A stretch of DNA of 64,000 nt, from assembly GCA_021272165.1 (NCBI GenBank), contig JAJSLK010000045.1, positions 1-64,000 on the forward strand, read 5' to 3'. A program made the translations under genes and the position numbers. Under the pieces are notes generated by a model. That model saw only the letters and a program-made list of their open reading frames with translations, did no database searches and was not told where the DNA came from. Source of the stretch: Methylacidiphilales bacterium. GTDB lineage: Bacteria > Verrucomicrobiota > Verrucomicrobiia > Methylacidiphilales > UBA1321. Shown one piece after another: positions 25,992-33,888 of this stretch (positions are counted from its first letter, which is position 1; every line of letters starts with the position of its first letter).

Positions 25992-26756
25992 ATGAAACTA
26001 AAATCCATGAAAGCCCTTCTTCTGGCTCTGGCTGGTTCGGCCCTTCTGGCCACAACCGCGAGTGCCCAGTTGACCTACAATGACGGTGACCTTCTCCTCG
26101 ATTTCCGTGCCACATCCGGCACGGGTGCCTCCACCAACTTCGAAGTCGATCTGGGTGCGGCGGATCAGGCGCAGTTTGCCTCCGGAACGGTTTATGTTCC
26201 TTCCCTCCTGACCACGGCCCAGGCGAATGAGCTTTCGAGCCTATTCAGCGGAAATTCGGCTAACGTCGTCTGGAGTGTTGGCGGCAGTAACGTTGGCACC
26301 CTTGGCGGTAACTACACAAACGGCAGCACGCTGTTCATCACCCAAGGCACTTCGGCTCCGACACCGGTGTTGAAGAGCAATGTGGCTGTCTTTGGTCAGG
26401 CTGCCCAGGCAAACGTCGGTTCGGGGGCGTCCGGTTTTACCGCCACGACGGTCGATTCCAATTCGGTGACGATCTCCCAAAGCGACTCCAATAGCTATGA
26501 TTCGCAGTTGACCGCCACGGTCGGCCAATATTTCAGCGTGCCGATCAATAATCCGGAAGCGGCCTATAACGGCGGTTCGTTGACGCTCTATGCGATCCAG
26601 CCCGACGCCGCCGTGGATGGTGCGAACGCGACGACCTATAAGCTCGCCACGTTCACCTTCTCGGCTGTTCCCGAGCCTTCGACCTACGTTCTGATGCTCG
26701 GTGGTCTGTTGGCCCTCGTCGTTCTCAAGCGTCGTTCGACCGGCTCCATTCTCTAA
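25992..26756 (+). CDS. PEP-CTERM surface protein
   Basis: A 254-residue exported protein. The N-terminal signal peptide is MKLKSMKALLLALAGSALLA with cleavage near ASAQ. The mid-region is Gly/Ser/Thr/Asn-rich and without recognisable catalytic motif. At the C-terminus comes the sorting signal VPEPSTYVLMLGGLLALVVL followed by KRRS. PEP-CTERM tails are processed by an exosortase and typify bacteria that make exopolysaccharide or biofilm matrix. No exosortase is in the window. A TAAGAG before the start may serve as ribosome site. It lies directly behind tpsA and ahead of a strong hairpin terminator, so it is probably its own transcription unit. Confidence 0.9.
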   Translation: MKLKSMKALLLALAGSALLATTASAQLTYNDGDLLLDFRATSGTGASTNFEVDLGAADQAQFASGTVYVPSLLTTAQANELSSLFSGNSANVVWSVGGSNVGTLGGNYTNGSTLFITQGTSAPTPVLKSNVAVFGQAAQANVGSGASGFTATTVDSNSVTISQSDSNSYDSQLTATVGQYFSVPINNPEAAYNGGSLTLYAIQPDAAVDGANATTYKLATFTFSAVPEPSTYVLMLGGLLALVVLKRRSTGSIL

Positions 26757-26783
26757 GTTTAGAAGATAACAAGCTCAAAAAAT

Positions 26784-26811
26784 AAGGCGGGCAGCGTGAA
26801 CTGCCCGCCTT
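26784..26811 (+). terminator. Intrinsic terminator after the PEP-CTERM gene
   Basis: A perfect 11-bp stem, AAGGCGGGCAG/CTGCCCGCCTT, with a 6-base loop, begins 27 bases after the stop and is preceded by an A-rich tract. The T-run after it is short, so it may act in both directions or be moderately efficient. Confidence 0.7.
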
Positions 26812-26873
26812 ACTTCAACGGGCTTGGATAAACCAAAAACCCCCTCGGTATAAACTACACCTCGTTAATAAAC

Positions 26874-28412
26874 ATGAACACCCTCAAAAAGCTAGTGTTA
26901 TCTGCGGGTCTGCTCGCTGTTGCCTGCGCCGGTTCGGCTCAGGCCCAGATCTCGGGTACCCCGACGTATGTCCGTATCACCGGTTCCACCGCCTATCGTG
27001 CCGCTGTGCATGAAGCCCTCTTGAACCTCCTGACCGGTATCTCCGGCACGGGCAATCCCCAAGTGGCTTATAATGGTTCCAATCTTGCCGGTGCCAATCA
27101 GGCCATTTTTTACGGAGAATATACCCCCTCAGGCGGTTCCGCTATCCCGCTGGTGGTCAAGACCTCATGGAACGGTTCCGTTGGCGGCATCAAATGCCTC
27201 ACTCAGAATGTGGTTTTGTCGCAGACCGTGAGCAGCACGGCAGTTAGTCTCTGGCTCGCCGACGGCAACATCACGGCCGGCACCGATACCGCCCAGCCTG
27301 GGCCTCAGAGTGTTGACCCCAACACCTTTCCGGGTGGCGGTGCTGGTATCCTGAATTATAAGCCCTGTACGCAGTCGAACGGCTCTGGTGGTACAATTGC
27401 CACTACTCATGCCGGCTCCGCAATTAGCGGTGCCAGCACCACGATTGGTGATTGGGAACCCCTCAATAATCAGGTGGCTGACGTTGGATTCTCCGATGCC
27501 TTCCAGAACACCACGCTCTATCCGAGCACGAACATTGGTGCCACGGCTGAAACGACGACAGGCGCGGGTGCCATCGTTGGTCTGGTTGATTTCATCTGGA
27601 TCAAGAATGCGGCCACGACGGGAGATCAGGATTATGCCGCCTGGCAGCGCCTGACGAATGTCACGCCCAACCTTCTCAAGCAGCTCTACACTATTGGACA
27701 TGCTCCAATCTCGCTCTTCACTGGCAACTCGGCCGACTATCCGGGTGCGACGGTGTATGCGATCGGTCGTGACGAAGATTCCGGAACGCGTATCAACGCT
27801 TATGCGGAAGATTATTTCGGTGTCAACGGATCTCCGAAACAGTACTACCTGTCGGCGCTCGGAACGTCTCCCAGCACTCTGGGTGGTTCCGTTACCAGCG
27901 GTAGCCTGTCTCTTTTCCCAGCCCAGACGGTGGAAGGTACTTCTGAACCGATCGGCCACTCGGGCTTCTCCAGCGGTGGCAAGGTTGGTGCTGAAATGTC
28001 CACAGTTGGCACGGACGGCGTTGGTATCTCAACCCGTGCATACTTCGTCACCTACATCGGTCTTGATGACGCCACGAGCTTCCTCAATGCCACTTCCAGT
28101 GTCACCGGTTATGTTAACGGTGCGCGCCTGACGTGGAACGGTGTCGACTTCGATGCCAATGGCCCTCAGAAAATCGAGCAGGGTGAATATAGCTTCTGGA
28201 GTTACGAGCACATGTACTACCGGACGGGTTCGATCACGGCGGGTGGCCAGACGGTTGGCGCTCTCTCCTCGGTCAATCCAAATGCGCAGACCTTGGCTGA
28301 TGCTTTGGCCACTGATCTGAACACGACCGACGAGTTGGTTGCCTCGGGCGTTCCGCTCAGCGCAATGCAGGTCAGCCGCACGGTTGAAGGTGGCCCGATC
28401 ACCCACAACTAA
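26874..28412 (+). CDS. Secreted protein, PstS/periplasmic-binding-protein-like
   Basis: A 512-residue exported protein with signal peptide MNTLKKLVLSAGLLAVACAG cut near AQAQ. The stretch YVRITGSTAYRAAVHEAL resembles the start of phosphate-binding PstS-like proteins, where a GSTA motif contacts phosphate. VGLVDFIWIKNA, GRDEDSGTRINAYAEDYF and the DDATSFLNA segment fit the same fold, the GRDEDSGTR part being like the PstS R-x-x-x-S-G-T loop. No ABC permease or ATPase is adjacent, so a transport role is uncertain. It may be a surface or matrix-associated binding protein. It is flanked by two strong hairpin terminators, so it is a single-gene unit. Confidence 0.65.
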   Translation: MNTLKKLVLSAGLLAVACAGSAQAQISGTPTYVRITGSTAYRAAVHEALLNLLTGISGTGNPQVAYNGSNLAGANQAIFYGEYTPSGGSAIPLVVKTSWNGSVGGIKCLTQNVVLSQTVSSTAVSLWLADGNITAGTDTAQPGPQSVDPNTFPGGGAGILNYKPCTQSNGSGGTIATTHAGSAISGASTTIGDWEPLNNQVADVGFSDAFQNTTLYPSTNIGATAETTTGAGAIVGLVDFIWIKNAATTGDQDYAAWQRLTNVTPNLLKQLYTIGHAPISLFTGNSADYPGATVYAIGRDEDSGTRINAYAEDYFGVNGSPKQYYLSALGTSPSTLGGSVTSGSLSLFPAQTVEGTSEPIGHSGFSSGGKVGAEMSTVGTDGVGISTRAYFVTYIGLDDATSFLNATSSVTGYVNGARLTWNGVDFDANGPQKIEQGEYSFWSYEHMYYRTGSITAGGQTVGALSSVNPNAQTLADALATDLNTTDELVASGVPLSAMQVSRTVEGGPITHN

Positions 28413-28449
28413 GCTTCATCAACAGACAGCCTGAAGATTCAGGTTCGAG

Positions 28450-28487
28450 ACCAGCGCAGGTGGCAACGCCTGCGCTGGTTTTCTTTT
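28450..28487 (+). terminator. Intrinsic terminator after the PstS-like gene
   Basis: A perfect 11-bp stem, ACCAGCGCAGG/CCTGCGCTGGT, with an 8-base loop and immediately followed by TTTTCTTTT. This is a textbook Rho-independent terminator on the plus strand, 37 bases after the stop codon. Confidence 0.9.
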
Positions 28488-28599
28488 ATACGTCGGTAGA
28501 CGACGCAGATATGATCTCAGGCCCAGGCCGATGAAATCCATGCAGGTCAAACTGGACCTAAAGGTCTCGCTATGCAGCACCTGAAATTGTGTGCTGCAC

Positions 28600-29412
28600 T
28601 CAAGGCTGATTCGTCCGGATCAGCGCATTTTGATACTGACTATAAGCGTCAGAGCCCAGCATTGTTTCCAGCCGCTCATCGTTTTGCTCTTGAGCGGTCT
28701 GCCATGTCTGCGTTGGCGCTAGATTGCCCGTCGTGTTCGTAGTCCTCTTGCCATTCGCACCTGAAGAAACAACTGAGGAAAAATCCTGGCGCAGTTGGTT
28801 GATGACTGCGACCTGCTCTTCGGTGAAGTGGACCTTGCTGGTATCGACGGGCTGAAAAACCAGGGGCAAGGTCCCACCCTCGGGCGGCACGAGAGCCGTA
28901 ACATTGGTAAAACGGCCCGGCGCAGCAATGGCATCCGGCGTGGGAGCGGTCGATGAAGCCGGGCTGAATGCCGCCAAGCCGTTCGTCTTCACTTCCATTT
29001 CCAGGCATAGCTGCCGGCCATCTTTCTCCAAGATCGCCCGGGCGGGGGAGCCTCCTCTTGGAAGCTCAACGGAAATAAGTTTCAGGCCCCGTTTCGGTTG
29101 CGTAGTGAAAAGTAGAAAGTGAGAGCCATTTTGACTGTCGATCAGGTTCGCATAGGCCACATCGTCGATCTTCGCGATGCCCACCAGTTGATATTGCGAC
29201 GATGTCTGGGATGCTTCGGGCGAAGCCACGGCAAAGGGCGATTTTGTCCAGATCGCCTCGTACCGAGAAGCATCAAAATTGTTTCCCGGAAGAACGGGAT
29301 CGAGCGCCAGGGCGTGGGGGGATCCCAAGGCCAGTCCGCCTAAAGTCAGCGCCAGAAATCTGCGGTTGGCGCGGTTCCGAAAAACATGGGCAAATCGAGA
29401 AGTCGGTTTCAT
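28600..29412 (-). CDS. Secreted protein of unknown function
   Basis: A 270-residue protein. The basic N-terminus with two Arg pairs is followed by a hydrophobic stretch (FLALTLGGLALGSPHALA), consistent with export, possibly by Tat although the exact twin-Arg motif is imperfect. The mature part begins with RYEAIWTKSPFAVASPE. A beta-rich middle (YQLVGIAKIDDVAYANLIDS, HFLLFTTQ) and a Ser/Thr/Pro-rich linker follow, then a C-terminal helical region (FTEEQVAVINQLRQDF). I do not recognise a named family. The gene faces the PstS-like gene tail to tail. Its upstream region carries a TPS-leader-like half-site at 29473-29488. Confidence 0.7.
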   Translation of the reverse strand: MKPTSRFAHVFRNRANRRFLALTLGGLALGSPHALALDPVLPGNNFDASRYEAIWTKSPFAVASPEASQTSSQYQLVGIAKIDDVAYANLIDSQNGSHFLLFTTQPKRGLKLISVELPRGGSPARAILEKDGRQLCLEMEVKTNGLAAFSPASSTAPTPDAIAAPGRFTNVTALVPPEGGTLPLVFQPVDTSKVHFTEEQVAVINQLRQDFSSVVSSGANGKRTTNTTGNLAPTQTWQTAQEQNDERLETMLGSDAYSQYQNALIRTNQP

Positions 29413-29472
29413 GAGAAAAACCTGAAGCGCCGACTATCATAAAAAGATTCGGGAACTTAGACTACGAATTCC

Positions 29473-29488
29473 AATGTAACAATTGGGT
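29473..29488 (+). promoter_or_regulatory. Half-site similar to the TPS-leader palindrome
   Basis: AATGTAACAATTGGGT matches the left half of leader B (TGTCACAATTGGGT) at 13 of 14 positions, and 12 bases are identical to the minus-strand site at 25776-25787. It lies 61 bp upstream of the divergent secreted-protein gene start at 29412. No second half or clear promoter was found beside it. Confidence 0.35.
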
Positions 29489-29591
29489 GTCAGCGCCCCC
29501 TTCTCTTTTACGGCGAATTGGTGACGGATATAATGCGGAATGCCCTCCTTTGATCTCTTTTTCGTGCCGGCCTAATCACGGTATTGCCACC

Positions 29592-29867
29592 ATGGGACTT
29601 TACCGAATTCCTATTCATCCCGAAAAGGTTGAGTCAATTCCCGGGCTTATGGAATCGATGGGTTTTCCGATCATCCGCACCGAGATTCAGGACAACGGCG
29701 TCCACTATTTTTGCGTGAATCCGAAACGGACTCGCAAGAACTGGAGCTTCTGGATCAGCCTGGAAAGCGATGGCGCACCGCGATTTTTCATGTGCGGTCT
29801 TTCCCGGCTCTCTCGGCAAATCGTCGGTTCGCTGACATTTGAAGGGGTCTTTGAAAGAAGCGATTGA
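29592..29867 (+). CDS. Small protein of unknown function
   Basis: A 91-residue protein beginning MGLYRIPIHPEKVESIPGLM. The frame is open 35 codons further upstream to 29487, but that part is Cys/Pro-rich without family character and overlaps the regulatory half-site, so ATG 29592 is preferred. It has mixed alpha/beta character (FCVNPKRTRKNWSFWISLES) and no signal peptide or membrane segment. I do not recognise the family. It converges on the glycosyltransferase-like gene with a 9-bp gap. Confidence 0.55.
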   Translation: MGLYRIPIHPEKVESIPGLMESMGFPIIRTEIQDNGVHYFCVNPKRTRKNWSFWISLESDGAPRFFMCGLSRLSRQIVGSLTFEGVFERSD

Positions 29868-29876
29868 ATATGCTGA

Positions 29877-31109
29877 CTATTCCGTTTGCGCTTTGAGAAT
29901 ATCGAGCGCCTGCAACAGCTTTGCGGGGATCGGATCGTAGACCTCGTGATCGACGAAAATTTTCAGGTAATTATCGAGCTCGAAACAGCCCACTAATACG
30001 ACGCTTAGCGAAAGGGCCATCAGTCTGTTTCGTTTCTTCTGGATATTTCGCGTCCAAAGAAAAAGCGGGATCAGGGCCAGAAAACAGAGGGGAAAATCCC
30101 ACATGTTGGCATAGCGCAGATTCATCCCATAAGTGACGTTGCACATGCCGAAGTAGCTGAAGAGCACGAAGCCGAGCAGGAACCATCCGGCTTTCTCCGT
30201 ACGATCGAGCAGGAATGCGCCGCCGATGGCCAGGATCAGCACCAGGGGATTCACCAGCAGCAGATCGCTCAGGTAGCGGAACCATGGGCCGTCGCCGGTC
30301 GCGATGGCATAAGGCGTGATGACCGACTTCGAAACGTTCAGCGAAAATACCGTGAAGAGAGGTCCAAAACCTCCCGAACCCAGAACGAGGAGAATCAGGC
30401 CAACCACAGGCCCCGCCATCGTAACGATGAGAAGATCTCGGGAAACCACACCGAATCGAACCCAGCGGTTTATGATCAATAGTCCGATGACCGCCCCGAA
30501 GACAAACGCGGCATTTTCCTTCGTCAGGACGAGCAGGGCCAGTCCCGCGCCATAAAGAAGCAGCCAGTAAATAAGCCCGGCCGAATTTTGCAGAAGCTCC
30601 CAAAGTCCCCAAAGCACCAGGAAAGTCATCAGGGTAAAAAAGCCGTCGATCAGCGCGCGATGCGACATATAGATCTGCGTGGGTGCCGGTGTCATCAGCG
30701 CCAGAACAGCCAGGGCAAAGACTTTTCCTTTCATGCGCCAGGCCATGAAGCCTGAAAGCAGTAGGAGGAGAATCGCTGCGGCGCAGGAGACGGCCCGGAC
30801 GCTTTCGACCGCTGCGCCGCCGAACATCGCATGCCACGCGCCTGCCGCCAGAATGAATGTCATCCGGGTCGGCGGTAGTTTTGCGATCGGATAATCTTTC
30901 TGGTCGTCGATGTAGGCCCCGACGATTTCGGGATAATGCAACAGGCCCTTTTGGCCGACTTCATCGGTGTAAGTCGCGTAAAGCTGCTCATCGAAACCGA
31001 CACCGTTGATCGATTCATACGAAACCACGCGCAGATAGACCCCCAGCGCAAACACGGCCAGGAAGGCCGCGACCCAAAGCCAGTTATCACGCGGGGCAGG
31101 GGAGATCAT
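29877..31109 (-). CDS. Multi-span membrane protein, GT39/ArnT-like glycosyltransferase
   Basis: A 410-residue integral membrane protein with about ten hydrophobic segments. After the first helix the periplasmic loop contains FDEQLYATYTDEVGQKG, the place where GT-C enzymes (PMT, ArnT, RgtB) carry a catalytic acidic pair, and MSHRALIDGFFTLMTFLVLW matches their next conserved helix region. Such enzymes move a sugar from a polyprenyl-phosphate donor to lipid or protein on the outer face of the inner membrane. At 410 residues it is shorter than most (about 500), so the C-terminal soluble domain is probably missing or minimal. Donor and acceptor are unknown. Confidence 0.65.
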   Translation of the reverse strand: MISPAPRDNWLWVAAFLAVFALGVYLRVVSYESINGVGFDEQLYATYTDEVGQKGLLHYPEIVGAYIDDQKDYPIAKLPPTRMTFILAAGAWHAMFGGAAVESVRAVSCAAAILLLLLSGFMAWRMKGKVFALAVLALMTPAPTQIYMSHRALIDGFFTLMTFLVLWGLWELLQNSAGLIYWLLLYGAGLALLVLTKENAAFVFGAVIGLLIINRWVRFGVVSRDLLIVTMAGPVVGLILLVLGSGGFGPLFTVFSLNVSKSVITPYAIATGDGPWFRYLSDLLLVNPLVLILAIGGAFLLDRTEKAGWFLLGFVLFSYFGMCNVTYGMNLRYANMWDFPLCFLALIPLFLWTRNIQKKRNRLMALSLSVVLVGCFELDNYLKIFVDHEVYDPIPAKLLQALDILKAQTE

Positions 31110-31199
31110 GCGGTTGATTCGATGCGGGCGGGAAATGTTCCGCCGAGACCCACGAGGAGATTACGGAACGATTCCGTCCTCACAACCCCTTTTCCGGCT

Positions 31200-31994
31200 T
31201 CAGGAAATCTTGACCGGGATGGCCTTTCGCTTCTCGAAACGCATCACCTCGGTATAGCCGACCTCGCGCACGAGTGAATAGGCGCGGTCGAACTCATACG
31301 CCACTTCCTGGGGCGCATGCGCATCGGAATTGATCACGATGGGAATATGGCGCAGACGCGCGGCGACCAGGAATTCACGACTCGGATAAATCTCATGCAC
31401 ATCCTTACGCAGGCCGGCCGTGCTTACCTCCAGGGTTACGCCGGCCTCGGCCACGGCATCGAGCATGCTGCGATAAAAGCGGCTCAAATCGCCTTCCGGC
31501 TTATGCCCGAATTTTTTCACCAGATCGGGGTGGGCCAGAAAATCGAAAAGACAGCTTTCGACCATCGTTGTGCAGGCCGCGAAATAGGCCTGCCAGATTT
31601 CCTCCACCGGTTGTTCCGTCCATTTCTTCAAGTGCTTCGGATTGTCGACGTCCCAACCTGGCGAGATGTAATGGACCGAGCCGATCAGGTAATCCCAATC
31701 GGCCTTCGCAGCCAGGTTTTCGATATGTCCCTCGAAACCCGGAATGAAATCACACTCGAGGCCGAGCCGGATCGGAAAATCGGGGAATTCGCGCCGGGTC
31801 TCCTCGATCAGCTCGACATACTGCGGCAACTGATTCGGCGCCATTCGCCAGTCGTCGAACTGCGTCGGCATCGGATTGTGATCGGAGAAGCCAATCTCGC
31901 CGAGCCCCGCCTTTTTCCCGGCCAGAACATACTCGAGCGGAGTGCCGCTCGCGTGACCGCACAGCGTCGTGTGCATATGGTAATCGGTCCGCAT
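31200..31994 (-). CDS. PHP-domain phosphatase, histidinol-phosphatase-like
   Basis: A 264-residue PHP-domain metallohydrolase. Metal ligands are seen in DYHMHTTLCGHA, GFSDHNP, GLECDF, GSVH, HPDLVKKFG and NSDAHAPQEV, the complete HisJ/HisK set. These enzymes release phosphate from L-histidinol phosphate in histidine synthesis. I prefer ATG 31994 (MRTDYHMHT) because the family begins right at this motif; the frame also has ATG 32012. No other his gene is nearby, so action on another phosphoester is possible. It is divergent from pheA. Confidence 0.85.
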   Translation of the reverse strand: MRTDYHMHTTLCGHASGTPLEYVLAGKKAGLGEIGFSDHNPMPTQFDDWRMAPNQLPQYVELIEETRREFPDFPIRLGLECDFIPGFEGHIENLAAKADWDYLIGSVHYISPGWDVDNPKHLKKWTEQPVEEIWQAYFAACTTMVESCLFDFLAHPDLVKKFGHKPEGDLSRFYRSMLDAVAEAGVTLEVSTAGLRKDVHEIYPSREFLVAARLRHIPIVINSDAHAPQEVAYEFDRAYSLVREVGYTEVMRFEKRKAIPVKIS

Positions 31995-32059
31995 GTGCAG
32001 ATGATAACGCATGAACGCGTACTTCCAAGCGCGCTGATTGTATGTTTAAAGTGGAACAC

Positions 32060-32911
32060 ATGGCTGCCAAAACTCCTCCGATCCTTCGCCTTGGTTATTT
32101 TGGGCGGGCCGGAAGTTTTTCTCATCTTGCCGCCCAGCGACGGTTTCCCAAGGCCGGGCTAAGCGAATGCCCCACGGTCGAGGAGGCCTTTGACCGCCTG
32201 CACGCCGGGGAATTTGGCCATATTCTCGTGCCGATCGAAAATGCCTCCAGCGGCATAATCACGAACACCGCGGATCAGCTCATGCGCCTGGCCAAGACCG
32301 AAGCCGGAAAAACGCTTCAGATCCGCGAAGCCCTCGCCATGCGCGTCCGCCTGGTGCTGATGGCGCGTCCGGGCACCTCGCCAATCCGGAAAATCTATTC
32401 CCATCGCGCGCCCTTCGATCACAGCCGCGACTGGCTCCGGAAACATTATCCCCAGGCCGAGCAGATCATCGTCGAAAGCACCTCCGAGGCAGCCGCGCTC
32501 GCGGCCAAGGAAGAGGGCGCGGCGGCCATCGCCGGTGAGCATATTGCCGGGCAATTTCAACTGGCGATCATCACCCGCCAGGTGGGGGCCGAGGTCGCCA
32601 ATCAGACCACCTTCATCGTCATCGGCCCGCCTCTGGCCCGCCCGGCCAGGGCGACCCATACCAGTCTTGTTTTTGAGCTGCCCCATAAATCAGGCAGCCT
32701 GGTCGCGGTGCTGCAGGTTCTTGCCCGCCGGCGGCTCAATCTCACCAAAATCCTTTCGCGGCCGATACCAGGCCGTTTTGAGGAATATCGATTCATGATT
32801 GAATTCCACGGCGCCGCTCCGAAGAAGGACGTCGTCAAGGCGCTTGTTAAGCTTGGAAAGATCACCGATTTCCTTGCCGTCATCGGCAGTTATCCTGTTC
32901 GTCGCATCTGA
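32060..32911 (+). CDS. pheA: Prephenate dehydratase with ACT domain
   Basis: About 283 residues. Prephenate dehydratase makes phenylpyruvate for phenylalanine synthesis. The catalytic part starts at GYFGRAGSFSHLAA (family GPEGTFS), continues with VPIENASSG and KIYSHRAPFDHS, and ends with NQTTFIVIG. The ACT regulatory domain follows (SLVFELPHKSGSLVAVLQVL, then ILSRPIPGRFEEYRFMIEF), which binds phenylalanine for feedback inhibition. The usual TRF catalytic motif reads TTF here, so the conserved Arg is replaced by Thr. There is no chorismate-mutase domain. Start: ATG 32060 has GTGGA upstream; ATG 32042 is also possible. Confidence 0.9.
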   Translation: MAAKTPPILRLGYFGRAGSFSHLAAQRRFPKAGLSECPTVEEAFDRLHAGEFGHILVPIENASSGIITNTADQLMRLAKTEAGKTLQIREALAMRVRLVLMARPGTSPIRKIYSHRAPFDHSRDWLRKHYPQAEQIIVESTSEAAALAAKEEGAAAIAGEHIAGQFQLAIITRQVGAEVANQTTFIVIGPPLARPARATHTSLVFELPHKSGSLVAVLQVLARRRLNLTKILSRPIPGRFEEYRFMIEFHGAAPKKDVVKALVKLGKITDFLAVIGSYPVRRI

Positions 32912-32918
32912 TTCCCCT

Positions 32919-33593
32919 ATGAAAATAAATTCTGCCACGCTTCTTCCCGTTCTCATTTTCTGTCTTGTTTCCGCTTGGGCTTGGGCCGGCACCCCCATCG
33001 ATCCCAATAAATATTCCGTGCCCGTCCGCGTCGCCTGCGTCGGTGACAGCATCACGCAGGGCGTCGGCGCGGACGACGGCAAGTCGTATCCCAGCCAGTT
33101 GCAGACGCTGCTCGGCGACAAATGGGTGGTCAAAAATTTCGGCGTGAGCGGACGGACGCTATTGAGAAAGGGCGATGCGCCTTACTGGCGCGAACAGGCC
33201 TACAAGGACGCCATCGTCTTCAAGCCCGACGTGGTCATCATCATGCTGGGCACTAATGACACCAAGCCGCAAAACTGGGTGCACCACGTTGAATTTTACA
33301 GTGACTACAAGGACCTCGTGGAATCGTTCCAGGACCTTTCCAGCAAACCGCGCATCTTCCTCTGTCGCCCCTGTCCGGTGCTAGGGCAGGGCAATTACGG
33401 CATTAACGAAACTAATCTAATGATTGAAATTCCTATCATTAACCGGCTCGCCAGTGAAGAGGGCGTCGGCATCATCGACATGTACGCCGCTCTGGCGGGG
33501 AAGCCGCAGCTTCTCCCCGACCGCGTCCATCCCAACACCGAGGGAGCTGCTTTGATGGCCCAGGCCGCCGCCAAGGCCCTTAAGAGAGAATAG
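32919..33593 (+). CDS. Secreted SGNH/GDSL hydrolase
   Basis: A 224-residue exported esterase-like protein. The signal peptide is MKINSATLLPVLIFCLVSAW, cut near AWAG. Block I is GDSITQG, followed by the Gly-containing FGVSGRTLL (block II), GTNDTKP (block III) and the catalytic Asp-His pair in DRVHPN (block V). Such enzymes remove acyl groups from carbohydrates or lipids; sialate O-acetylesterase-like activity is a common annotation for this subtype. It follows pheA by 7 bp but is functionally unrelated. Substrate unknown. Confidence 0.88.
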   Translation: MKINSATLLPVLIFCLVSAWAWAGTPIDPNKYSVPVRVACVGDSITQGVGADDGKSYPSQLQTLLGDKWVVKNFGVSGRTLLRKGDAPYWREQAYKDAIVFKPDVVIIMLGTNDTKPQNWVHHVEFYSDYKDLVESFQDLSSKPRIFLCRPCPVLGQGNYGINETNLMIEIPIINRLASEEGVGIIDMYAALAGKPQLLPDRVHPNTEGAALMAQAAAKALKRE

Positions 33594-33888
33594 GGCCTCA
33601 ATTCAAACCGGTTCGCATCGGTTGTAATTGAAGAGTTAATCTGTTGCCTCCAGATTTTGTCCGGCCAGGGAGATATCTGCGCGGAATAATGCTCGCACGG
33701 TGCCATGCGGATATAAGGGCTATTTGTGTGGCCAAAAATTTACTTATAATCCGCCTTCCAAGAGGGAAATTGTACGTTTAAGCTTGGGCCATGGCCAAGC
33801 CCTCCGGGTCTACCCTTCGGTTATTTTGGCTGGAAGCTCTCCAATCTTGGTGCGCTCCGTCGCCTGGAGGCCTAATGCAGGGGAGGAT

